NCBI GenBank assembly: GCA_030149625.1
Contig: JASLHP010000200.1
Coordinates: forward strand, 1-14,210
Direction of reading: 5' to 3'
Length of the DNA: 14,210 bases
From: Solirubrobacteraceae bacterium
GTDB lineage: Bacteria > Actinomycetota > Thermoleophilia > Solirubrobacterales > Solirubrobacteraceae
The translations under genes were made by a program, and so were the position numbers. The notes beneath the pieces are model-generated. The model was not told the origin of the DNA, did no database searches, and saw only the letters and a program-made list of their open reading frames with translations. Below, in pieces: positions 5,824 through 12,974 of the stretch (positions within the stretch are counted from its first letter, which is position 1; every line of letters begins with the position of its first letter).

Positions 5824-6642
5824 TCACGACGGATCCATCGTCGCGATGCGCGCATTGTGCTCGGGCTCCTCGACGAGCTCTGCGAGCGGGTGCCTGCTGG
5901 CACACAGCGCCACGCTCAGATATGGGTAGCGAGTGGCCTTGCTCAGCGGTGCGTCGAGTACGACGAGCGCTCGCAGGCCCAGCAGCACGAGCCACGCGGG
6001 AAACAGTCCAATCCGCTCGCTCGCTCTTCTCATCAGGTCGGTCAGCTTTTGTGAGACAACGCCGCTCACGAATGCCTCCCCGTCCACCTCCAGACCGGCG
6101 CTCTCGGCGACCGCACGCAGGTGTTCCCGTGAATATCCGTAACGCACATGTGAGCCATCCTCCAGGGGACTGGGCTCGCGTTCCTCGGTGTAGAGCGGCC
6201 GGTGGCCCGCGTACGGCGCGCTCAGCAAGATCTGGCCGCCGGGCACGAGCATGGCCGTGAGCGATTCGACCAGGCCCTCGTCGTCGTCGACATGCTCGAT
6301 CGTCTCGAGGCAGATGATCTGATCGAACATGCCCAGGGCATCGCGGTGCGCGTCGAGCTCGCGCAGGTCGATCACACGAAAATCGATGCCAGTCACTCCG
6401 AGCACCTCCGCCCGGCGGCGGGCGCTCTCCTGCTCGGTAGGCGAGAACGACGCCGCTACGACCTGATTTCCTCTGGTCGCGGCATAAATGCTGAACGCGC
6501 CGTTGCCGCAGCCCGCGTCGAACGTGCGCACGCTGCCGCGTCGCAGACGGCGCCGCAGCCACAGCCACCGGTCCAAGACGCACGGGTCGCCGGTGACGAG
6601 CAGGAATCTCCACCCGAAAACCCGCAGCACGATGTCAGGCAT
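5824..6642 (-). CDS. SAM-dependent class I methyltransferase
   Basis: This 272-aa protein has the class I Rossmann methyltransferase motifs: FDAGCGNGAFSIYAA (motif I, binds S-adenosylmethionine, about residues 41-55), a hydrophobic beta strand ending in the acidic DLREL region, and FDQIICLETIEHVDDDEGL with LVPGGQILLSAPY. A helical C-terminal part (about 205-240) is more hydrophobic and may touch the membrane. The ATG at 6640-6642 gives an N-terminus of ordinary length. It lies 7 bp upstream of the WbaZ-like glycosyltransferase and 61 bp downstream of ST1, so the three probably form one minus-strand unit. In this setting it likely methylates a glycan hydroxyl, possibly as a cap or decoration; the substrate is not shown by the sequence. 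Confidence 0.85.
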   Translation of the reverse strand: MPDIVLRVFGWRFLLVTGDPCVLDRWLWLRRRLRRGSVRTFDAGCGNGAFSIYAATRGNQVVAASFSPTEQESARRRAEVLGVTGIDFRVIDLRELDAHRDALGMFDQIICLETIEHVDDDEGLVESLTAMLVPGGQILLSAPYAGHRPLYTEEREPSPLEDGSHVRYGYSREHLRAVAESAGLEVDGEAFVSGVVSQKLTDLMRRASERIGLFPAWLVLLGLRALVVLDAPLSKATRYPYLSVALCASRHPLAELVEEPEHNARIATMDPS

Positions 6643-6703
6643 GCCGTGAGAATATCCGATGGCAGACGGCTAGTGAGCTTCTTGTACGCGCTGTCCCTAG
6701 AGT

Positions 6704-7801
6704 TCAGGCCGGTGCACGGGGCTCCGACGCGTGGGTGCTCGGCCCGGCGCCGGCGACGGGATTCGCCCCGGAGTTTGGCTGGCCTCGAGCATACCCCCAC
6801 AGGTGCACGAGATCGCGCCCCAGATATTCGCTCAGAGCAGCGACCTCGGGTGCGAAGCGAGCCCGCAGCTCGTCGAGGAGTCGCTCGTCGGGCGCCGGTG
6901 GATCGGCGTCGATGGCAATCCGCTCGACGACTGCAAGTGCGCGCCGGCGCACGTTCTCCGAGGTGACCGCCTTCACAGCGCTGCCGATGCCGCGCGCAAG
7001 CGGGTTGCCTCCCATCGACAGCGTGCCGATGAGGGCGCCCGCACGCCGTGAGCGCACGGCCACGGTCGGGTTTGCCCGCAACGCCTCGATCGTGACCGAG
7101 TCGTCGACCTCCAGGAAACGCAGCACGTCGCGCACGGTGCGCTCGTTCTCGGCGCGAAAGTCGTCATAGATCAGCACCAGCACGCGCTCGCGCCCGAACT
7201 GCTCGTGATATTCACGCAACTGCCGCACATAGCGCACATGCTGTGAATACTGCAGCGCCTGTGGCCACACGCAGTCGCGGGGGATGCGCTCGCCACGCCG
7301 TCTGGGCTCCTGCAGGCACAGCGCCTTCCCCAAGTCACGCTCATCCTCGATATTCACCTCCAGCAGCTGCAGGTGAAGCGATCGAAGAAAGCTTACGGGC
7401 TCGCGAAAAGCGGCGATTATCCGCGCATCGGGGCACAGCGCGGCGATACGACGCGCCGTCGATGCGGTTCTCAGGTACTCGGTCGAGCCATCGCCGGCAC
7501 GCTGTTGCGGGCTCGCGTTCTCGAATAGCGACAGGTAACCGTCGAGCGTCCGCGGGCGGTGTGGGGCACGTTTCTGGCCGGTGGGCGCACGGCGTGGCCC
7601 GCGGGAGAGGAACTGCGTCTCCTTGAACACCGGCATGTAGATCTGCGGATGCAGCTTGAGCATCTCGTACAGCGCTGTCGTACCGCACTTCGCGTGACCG
7701 ACGATGAAGAAGTCGGGCACCCGCCTTCCGGACTCGCGCGCCGCTTTGAGCTCGTTGACGAACGCCTCGCCCGGCGACGAGCACTCACTGTCGATTGCCA
7801 T
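6704..7801 (-). CDS. Sulfotransferase ST1 (PAPS-dependent, carbohydrate type)
   Basis: Sulfotransferases move a sulfuryl group from PAPS to a hydroxyl or amine. This 365-aa protein shows the 5'-phosphosulfate loop VGHAKCGTTALYEML with K38, the KETQFL segment (60-65) which corresponds to the KExxFF stretch of carbohydrate sulfotransferases, and the 3'-phosphate motif R133-X7-S141 within FREPVSFLRS. VLVLIYDDFRAENE (207-220) is shared with ST2 to ST4. Unlike those paralogs it does not stop soon after the LWGY motif (334-337) but runs on for about 27 low-complexity residues. The ATG is at 7799-7801. It is transcribed away from ST2 across a 161-bp gap and heads the minus-strand group with the methyltransferase and glycosyltransferase. 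The acceptor is unknown; a glycan made by this locus is likely. Confidence 0.88.
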   Translation of the reverse strand: MAIDSECSSPGEAFVNELKAARESGRRVPDFFIVGHAKCGTTALYEMLKLHPQIYMPVFKETQFLSRGPRRAPTGQKRAPHRPRTLDGYLSLFENASPQQRAGDGSTEYLRTASTARRIAALCPDARIIAAFREPVSFLRSLHLQLLEVNIEDERDLGKALCLQEPRRRGERIPRDCVWPQALQYSQHVRYVRQLREYHEQFGRERVLVLIYDDFRAENERTVRDVLRFLEVDDSVTIEALRANPTVAVRSRRAGALIGTLSMGGNPLARGIGSAVKAVTSENVRRRALAVVERIAIDADPPAPDERLLDELRARFAPEVAALSEYLGRDLVHLWGYARGQPNSGANPVAGAGPSTHASEPRAPA

Positions 7802-7962
7802 CCGTGCCAGAGCTTAGACCATCGTTCGAGCGTCGAGCTCACATCTCACGGCACGGCGCTCGCGCGGTCATCGGTGATCACTCGAAGACCACTCTGTCTG
7901 CTTGCATCAGTGCAATCCAGAGCCACGGCGAAGCCGCAGGCGAGACGTTAGACTTCGGGTCG
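7802..7962. promoter_or_regulatory. Divergent ST1/ST2 intergenic region with palindromes
   Basis: The 161-bp gap must carry promoters in both directions. It contains the perfect palindrome GTGATCAC (7874-7881), the inverted repeat TTGCA-TCAG-TGCAA (7902-7915) and a wider 7-bp pair CCGTGCC/GGCACGG (7802-7808 and 7850-7856). These are candidate operators for joint control of the two sulfotransferase arms. I could not place convincing -35/-10 pairs. Confidence 0.35.
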
Positions 7963-8934
7963 ATGACAGCGTCTGCAAGCGCATCGGTTTCGGCCCATGC
8001 CCGGAGCGAGCGGGCGCCAGACTTCTTCATCGTGGGTCACGCCAAGAGCGGAACCTCCGCGATGCACAGAATGCTGCGCTCTAACCCACGGATCCACATG
8101 CCTCGCAAGGAGCCGTCGTTCTTCGTGCCGGAGCTGCTCAGCTCGAGCAGATACGCCGGTGGACTCGCCGACTATCTCGCGCTGTTCGCGGAGGCTGCTC
8201 CTGAGCAGCTGATCGGCGAGTCGACGACCTGGTATCTGTGGTCACAGACGGCCGCGGGGCGGATTGCGCAGGTGCAGCCGGGAGCGCGCATAATCGCGAT
8301 TCTGCGTGAGCCGGCGAGTTTTCTGCGCTCGTTGCACCTGCAGTTCATGCGCTCGGACGTCGAGACCGAGCCCGATCTCCGCAAGGCGCTCGCGCTCGAG
8401 CAGCCGCGCGGCGAAGGGCGTCAAATGCCGCGCAACTCAACGCGGCCGCAGTTGCTCATGTATTCACAGCACGTACGTTATGTGGAGCAGTTGCAGCGCT
8501 ATTTCGACGTGTTTCCCCGAGAGCAGATATTGGTGTTGATCTATGAGGATTTCCGCGCTGACAACGCGGGCACGATGGGTCAGGTGCTGCGATTCTTGGG
8601 CATCGAGGAGCTCGCGCCGATCACCTCGATCGACGTCAACACCGCCGCCGGTCTGCGCTCACCACGTCTGAACGAGGCGGTGCGCTCGCTCTACCTCGGC
8701 CGCGCGCCCACGACGCGTGCGCTGAGGACGACGATCAAGGCGCTCAGCTCGCGGCGCATGCGCCATCATGCGCTCGGTCTGCTGCGCCGGGCACAGGCCG
8801 AGGCGCCGCCGCCGATCGACGCGGAGCTGATGGGCGAGCTGCGGGCACGTTTCAGGAGCGAGGTCGCGGCGCTCGGCGACTATCTCGGGCGTGACCTGCT
8901 CAGCTTTTGGAAATATGGCGACAGCATCGACTGA
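7963..8934 (+). CDS. Sulfotransferase ST2 (PAPS-dependent, carbohydrate type)
   Basis: This 323-aa paralog of ST1, ST3 and ST4 opens the plus-strand array. The PAPS loop is VGHAKSGTSAMHRML with K28; KEPSFF (49-54) matches the carbohydrate-sulfotransferase pattern; the 3'-phosphate motif is R115-X7-S123 in LREPASFLRS. VLIYEDFRADN (191-201) is the shared downstream block. The ATG at 7963 is preferred because the homologous region begins soon after it (PDFFIVGH, residues 19-26), although its ribosome site is weak. The open frame continues upstream to 7795, but that extension is unlike any paralog and would span the divergent promoter region. The last 20 bp overlap the start of ST3. Key PAPS residues are intact, so it is probably active. 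Confidence 0.88.
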   Translation: MTASASASVSAHARSERAPDFFIVGHAKSGTSAMHRMLRSNPRIHMPRKEPSFFVPELLSSSRYAGGLADYLALFAEAAPEQLIGESTTWYLWSQTAAGRIAQVQPGARIIAILREPASFLRSLHLQFMRSDVETEPDLRKALALEQPRGEGRQMPRNSTRPQLLMYSQHVRYVEQLQRYFDVFPREQILVLIYEDFRADNAGTMGQVLRFLGIEELAPITSIDVNTAAGLRSPRLNEAVRSLYLGRAPTTRALRTTIKALSSRRMRHHALGLLRRAQAEAPPPIDAELMGELRARFRSEVAALGDYLGRDLLSFWKYGDSID

Positions 8935-9922
8935 GGCGCTCGCCGCGGCGCGTGCGGCGGGCAGGAAGCTCCCCGAATTCTTCATCGTCGGTCAGCCGAA
9001 GAGTGGCACGACGGCGCTGTACGAGATGCTCAAGAGTCATCCGGGCATCTATATGCCCGAGCTCAAGGAGACGCGCTACTTCGATCGCGAGTGGCACCCG
9101 GGCATGCAGCCGATCATCGACAGCGCCGATGCGCCGCCGACCGCGGACAGCTCCAGCGACCCGCATCCGAACACGCTCGCGCAATATCTGGCGCTGTTCG
9201 ACGGCGCGGACTCGAGCCAGCGCGCGGGTGAGGCCTCGCCGGGTTATCTGCGCTCGCCGCGGACGGCCGCGAGAATCGCCGCGTTCGAACCAGATGCCCG
9301 CATCATCGCGATCTTCCGCGAGCCAGCGAGCTTTCTGCGCTCGGCGCATCTGCAGCTTCTGCAGGATCACGTCGAGACGGAGAAGGACTTTCGCAAGGCG
9401 ATCGCGCGCGAGCAGTCGATCGAAGCAGACAAGCCGGTCCTCTGGTACGCGCGCGAACGCGTCGAATACGTGAAGCAACTGCGCCGTTATCGCGAGCTGT
9501 TCGCGCCCGAGCACGTGCTCGTCTTGATCTACGACGATTTTCGCGCCGACAATGAAGGGACGATTCGCCGTGTGCTGCGCTTTCTCGACGTCGACGACGA
9601 CGCGCCGATCTCATATACGGAAGCGAATCAGACGGTGCTCGTGCGCTCTCCCGGCATGTATCGGCTCCAGCGCTCGCTATATCTCGGCAGTAACCCCGGC
9701 GCGCGAGTCGCGAAGGCCGCGATCAAGGCGCTCACGCCTCGGCGGCTGCGTCACGAGGGCCTGCGGACCCTGCGCAGGCGCGTCATCTTCGGCAAGCCGG
9801 CGCCGCCCGACGAGGAGCTGATGCTCGAACTGCGCCGGCGCTTCGAGCCCGAGGTGGCCGCGTTGAGCGCGTACCTGGATCGAGATCTCATCGGCCTCTG
9901 GGGCTATGACCGCATCCGTTGA
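8915..9922 (+). CDS. Sulfotransferase ST3 (PAPS-dependent, carbohydrate type)
   Basis: This 335-aa paralog has the loop VGQPKSGTTALYEML with K29, KETRYF (51-56), and R135-X7-S143 in FREPASFLRS. It has a longer insert at 64-86 (Pro/Asp/Ser-rich) between the PAPS loop and the conserved YLALFDGA block than ST2. It ends GLWGYDRIR. A 28-bp stretch (9525-9552) is identical to ST4 (10498-10525), pointing to recent duplication or gene conversion. The ATG (8915) lies inside the end of ST2, and its own last 17 bp contain the start of ST4, so translation of the series is probably coupled. Like its paralogs it has no signal peptide, so sulfation should occur in the cytoplasm, before export of the lipid-linked product. 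Confidence 0.88.
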   Translation: MATASTEALAAARAAGRKLPEFFIVGQPKSGTTALYEMLKSHPGIYMPELKETRYFDREWHPGMQPIIDSADAPPTADSSSDPHPNTLAQYLALFDGADSSQRAGEASPGYLRSPRTAARIAAFEPDARIIAIFREPASFLRSAHLQLLQDHVETEKDFRKAIAREQSIEADKPVLWYARERVEYVKQLRRYRELFAPEHVLVLIYDDFRADNEGTIRRVLRFLDVDDDAPISYTEANQTVLVRSPGMYRLQRSLYLGSNPGARVAKAAIKALTPRRLRHEGLRTLRRRVIFGKPAPPDEELMLELRRRFEPEVAALSAYLDRDLIGLWGYDRIR

Positions 9923-10898
9923 GGCGCCCGCGGCCGTCGAGCTTGGTGGCCGCGTGCCGGACTTCTTCATAGTCGGTCATCCGAAGTGCGGTACGACGGC
10001 GCTGTATGAGATGCTGCGCCGCCATCCCCAGATTTACATGCCGGACTTCAAGGAGCCGTGGTTCTTCGCGGCCGACATGCGCCCGCGCTTTCAGCCGGCG
10101 CGCACCGGCGTAGTTCCGCAGACACTCGCGAGCTACGTGGCGCTGTTCGAGTCAGCTCGCGCCGAGCAACGCGTCGGCGAGGCGTCCTCCTCGTATCTGC
10201 GTTCGCACGACGCGGCAAGCGCGATCGCGAGCCTGCGCGCGGACGCGCGGATCATCGCGATCCTGCGCGAGCCCGCGAGCTTTCTGCGCTCGTTGCACCA
10301 GCAACTGCTCGCCGACCACATCGAGACGAGCAAGGATCTGAGGCGTGCGATCGCGCGCGAGCCGGCCAGGCGCGCCGGCAGGAAGATCCCGCGCCGCTCG
10401 CATCTGCCGCAAATGCTGCTGTACTCAGAGCACGTGCGCTACGTCGAGCAGTTGCGGCGCTACCACGAGGCGTTCCCGGCTGAGCAGGTGCTGGTGCTGA
10501 TCTACGACGATTTTCGCGCCGACAACGACGCCGCGTTGCGCCGCGTGCAGCGATTTCTCGGCGTCGAGGACGACGTCGAGATCGACGTGCTCGACGCGAA
10601 CGTCTCGAACAGGCGCATGCGCTCACAGTGGCTCGACGACCTGCTCAGCACTGTCTCGCTCGGCTCGGGGCCGGTCTCGCGCGCGGTCAAGGGCGCGGCC
10701 AAGCTGTTGAGCACGAACGAGTCGCGCATCCGCGCGATGCGGGCGATGAGGCGAAACGTCGTCTATGGCAAGCCCGAGCCGCCAGACGAGCGGCTGATGC
10801 TGGAGCTGCGCCGCCGCTTCAAGGGCGAGGTCCTGGCGCTCAGCGAGTATCTCGATCGCGACCTGGTGGGCCTGTGGGGCTATGACCGCCTCGACTGA
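9906..10898 (+). CDS. Sulfotransferase ST4 (PAPS-dependent, carbohydrate type)
   Basis: This 330-aa paralog has the loop VGHPKCGTTALYEML with K27, KEPWFF (49-54), and R121-X7-S129 in LREPASFLRS. VLVLIYDDFRADND (195-208) follows, and the protein ends GLWGYDRLD, almost as ST3 ends. It is closest by eye to ST3 at the C-terminus and the central block, and to ST1 in the PAPS loop (KCGTTALYEML) and the IPR segment at 161-163. Its ATG is read from the TATGAC that encodes the Tyr-Asp of ST3's last residues, one base out of frame. Its own end carries the ST5 start in the same way. All motif residues for PAPS binding are present; the acceptor position on the glycan may differ from that of its paralogs. 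Confidence 0.88.
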   Translation: MTASVEAPAAVELGGRVPDFFIVGHPKCGTTALYEMLRRHPQIYMPDFKEPWFFAADMRPRFQPARTGVVPQTLASYVALFESARAEQRVGEASSSYLRSHDAASAIASLRADARIIAILREPASFLRSLHQQLLADHIETSKDLRRAIAREPARRAGRKIPRRSHLPQMLLYSEHVRYVEQLRRYHEAFPAEQVLVLIYDDFRADNDAALRRVQRFLGVEDDVEIDVLDANVSNRRMRSQWLDDLLSTVSLGSGPVSRAVKGAAKLLSTNESRIRAMRAMRRNVVYGKPEPPDERLMLELRRRFKGEVLALSEYLDRDLVGLWGYDRLD

Positions 10899-11757
10899 CA
10901 GGCCGCGGGTCATCTACGTGATGGGTGCGGGCCGCAGCGGCAGCACCACGCTCGGCATCGCGCTCGGGAACTGCGTGGACGTGTTCTACGCCGGCGAGCT
11001 CGACAACTGGTTGGTGAGATCGGGCCTGCCGCAGGTGCAAGACGCGCCGCGAGCGCGGTTCTGGAGCGGCGTGCGCGATGGGCTCGAGGACCCCGCAGGA
11101 GCTTCCGCGCTATTCGGCGACCAGGCACAGCGCGCGATCGAGCGTTCGCTTTCACTGTTTCGCATTCATCGTTGGCCGACTCGCTACCGGCTGCGTCATC
11201 GCTATCGCACGATCGCTGAGGATCTCTACCGCTCGGTCACGCGGACGGCCGACACGCGGTATGTGGCCGACACCTCGCACTACCCGCTGCGCGCGCTCGA
11301 GTTGCAGCAGATCGAGGGCATCGAGCTTTACCTGATTTATCTCGTCAGGGACCCGCAGGGGGTCGTGGCGTCGTTCAACCGCCATGACGTCGGCGAGTAC
11401 ACGAAGTCGACGCTGCACACGAACGTGTATCTCTGGATCACTCATCTGCTGTCATCGATCGTGTTTCTCCGTCACTCGCGAGCGCGGCGACTGCTTGTCC
11501 GCCACGAGGACTTCGTCGCCGATCCCGCGGCGGTCGTGGGCCAGATTCTCGAGTGTTGCGATGTGGCCGATCGGACGCTGCCGGATTTCACCGCTCTGGA
11601 CATCGGTCTGCCGCTACAGGGCAACCGCGTGGCGCGAGGGCAGACGCTTTCCCTCAAACACAAAGCCGATTCACCCACTCGCGCGTCACTCGCGACCGCG
11701 CTGGCGCAGGCGCCCGTGATGGCGATGCTGGCTCGCCTGCAACCGAGCACGCGATAG
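10882..11757 (+). CDS. Sulfotransferase ST5, distinct family member
   Basis: This 291-aa protein is a PAPS-dependent sulfotransferase of a different type from ST1-ST4. The nucleotide loop is VMGAGRSGSTTLG (13-25), with Arg (R18) where the others have Lys, and the 3'-phosphate motif is R156-X7-S164 in YLVRDPQGVVASF. It lacks the KExxFF and FRADN blocks. RHEDF (207-211) is a typical late motif of this group. The first residues MTAST resemble those of ST2-ST4 only because the start is embedded in the end of ST4 (17-bp overlap). It is followed after 71 bp by a glycosyltransferase, so it belongs to the same operon. A different acceptor, such as another sugar or a lipid-linked terminal residue, is an inference. 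Confidence 0.82.
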   Translation: MTASTDRPRVIYVMGAGRSGSTTLGIALGNCVDVFYAGELDNWLVRSGLPQVQDAPRARFWSGVRDGLEDPAGASALFGDQAQRAIERSLSLFRIHRWPTRYRLRHRYRTIAEDLYRSVTRTADTRYVADTSHYPLRALELQQIEGIELYLIYLVRDPQGVVASFNRHDVGEYTKSTLHTNVYLWITHLLSSIVFLRHSRARRLLVRHEDFVADPAAVVGQILECCDVADRTLPDFTALDIGLPLQGNRVARGQTLSLKHKADSPTRASLATALAQAPVMAMLARLQPSTR

Positions 11758-11828
11758 CATGTGCTCCAGCATCCAAGCGCCGCACGGATCGCGGCGAGGG
11801 CCGGGGGCCTGACAGTTATGGACACTGC

Positions 11829-12974
11829 ATGCACATTCTCATAACGGTCCCCTGGGGAGAGCCGTTGGGAGGCGCCGAGGCGATGCTCCAGGCGGTGCTC
11901 GACGGGGCACAGCAGGAAGGACACCGACTGGAGCTCGTGTTCTTCGAGTCCGGAAGCTGGCCGACCGCGCTGGCCGACGCCGGCTTCCGCGTCGAGGTGC
12001 TGTCAGCCGGGCGGCTTCGCGAAGCGCACCGCTGGGCGAGCACCGTGGCGCGTATCGCCCGCATCGCCCGCCGCCGCAATCCCGACCTGATCCTCAACTG
12101 GGCCGCCAAAACACAGCTGTACGGGGCGCCCGCCGCAATGCTCGCGGGCATGTCCGACCGCGTCGTGTGGTGGCAGCAGGCGATTCCGCCACGCAGCAGC
12201 TGGTTGGACCGCTGCGCGACGAGGCTCCCCGCCGCGGCTATCGGCTGCTACTCGCGCGCCTCGGCGCTCGCGCAGGCACAGTTGCGGCCCGTGCGCCAGA
12301 CGTTCGTCGTCGGCGCCGGCGCGCCGGCGCCGGTTGCCGCGGCGGGCGCCGAGCGCGCGCCGCTGGAGCTCCCGCGCGAGGTTCCGATCGTTGGCCTCGT
12401 CGGTCGCCTACAGCCCTGGAAGGGTCAGGACCGGCTGCTCAAGGCCCAGGTCCTGCTGCGCGAGCGCGGCCACCGCATGCACACCGTGATCGTGGGAGGC
12501 GACGCGTATGGGCTCTCCTCCGAGTACGCGGCTTCGCTGCCGCGGCTCGTGAGCCAGCTGGGCCTGACGGGAGCGGTCACGCTCACCGGCCAGGTGCCGG
12601 ACGCCGGACCGTACATCGAGCAGTTCGACATTCTCGTCAACGCGTCCGATCCCGAGCCGTTCGGGATCGTCCTGCTGGAGGGCATGTCCAGAGGTGTGGC
12701 GGTCGTGGCGGTCGACTCGGGAGGGCCGTCCGAGTTCATCGACGACGGTCGCACCGGACAGCTGGCGCGGACGGGCGATCCACATGCGCTCGCCGACGCG
12801 CTCGAGCCCCTGCTCGTCTCAGAGGCGCGCCGGCGCGAGATCGCCACGGCCGGGCTCGACAGCTTCATGCGTGACTTCACCGACGCAGCCATGCGCAAAC
12901 GCTTCTTCGAGAACCTCCAAAGAGTGCTCGATGCGCGCCACCCCCGCATCGCCGATGCCGCCGCAACGGCATGA
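11829..12974 (+). CDS. GT4 glycosyltransferase, retaining type
   Basis: This 381-aa GT-B enzyme should transfer a sugar from a nucleotide donor during glycan assembly at the cytoplasmic membrane face. The N-terminal domain starts MHILITVPWGEPLGGAEAML, with the GGAE acceptor-side loop of GT4 enzymes. After an Ala/Pro linker (162-183) the donor domain shows VGRLQPWKGQDRLL (191-204), IVGGD (221-225), and DPEPFGIVLLE with the EX7E pair E276/E284, then GGPSEFIDDGRTG (298-310). The ATG at 11829 places the first beta strand directly at the N-terminus; the frame is open back to 11553, but that part overlaps ST5 and is not protein-like. No strong ribosome site is seen. The next gene overlaps its end by 44 bp. 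Confidence 0.88.
   Translation: MHILITVPWGEPLGGAEAMLQAVLDGAQQEGHRLELVFFESGSWPTALADAGFRVEVLSAGRLREAHRWASTVARIARIARRRNPDLILNWAAKTQLYGAPAAMLAGMSDRVVWWQQAIPPRSSWLDRCATRLPAAAIGCYSRASALAQAQLRPVRQTFVVGAGAPAPVAAAGAERAPLELPREVPIVGLVGRLQPWKGQDRLLKAQVLLRERGHRMHTVIVGGDAYGLSSEYAASLPRLVSQLGLTGAVTLTGQVPDAGPYIEQFDILVNASDPEPFGIVLLEGMSRGVAVVAVDSGGPSEFIDDGRTGQLARTGDPHALADALEPLLVSEARRREIATAGLDSFMRDFTDAAMRKRFFENLQRVLDARHPRIADAAATA

Noticed and set aside
11553..11828. Upstream extension of the first plus-strand GT4 gene
   Set aside because: It would overlap ST5 for about 200 bp with shadow-like sequence; the GT-B fold begins exactly at the ATG at 11829.
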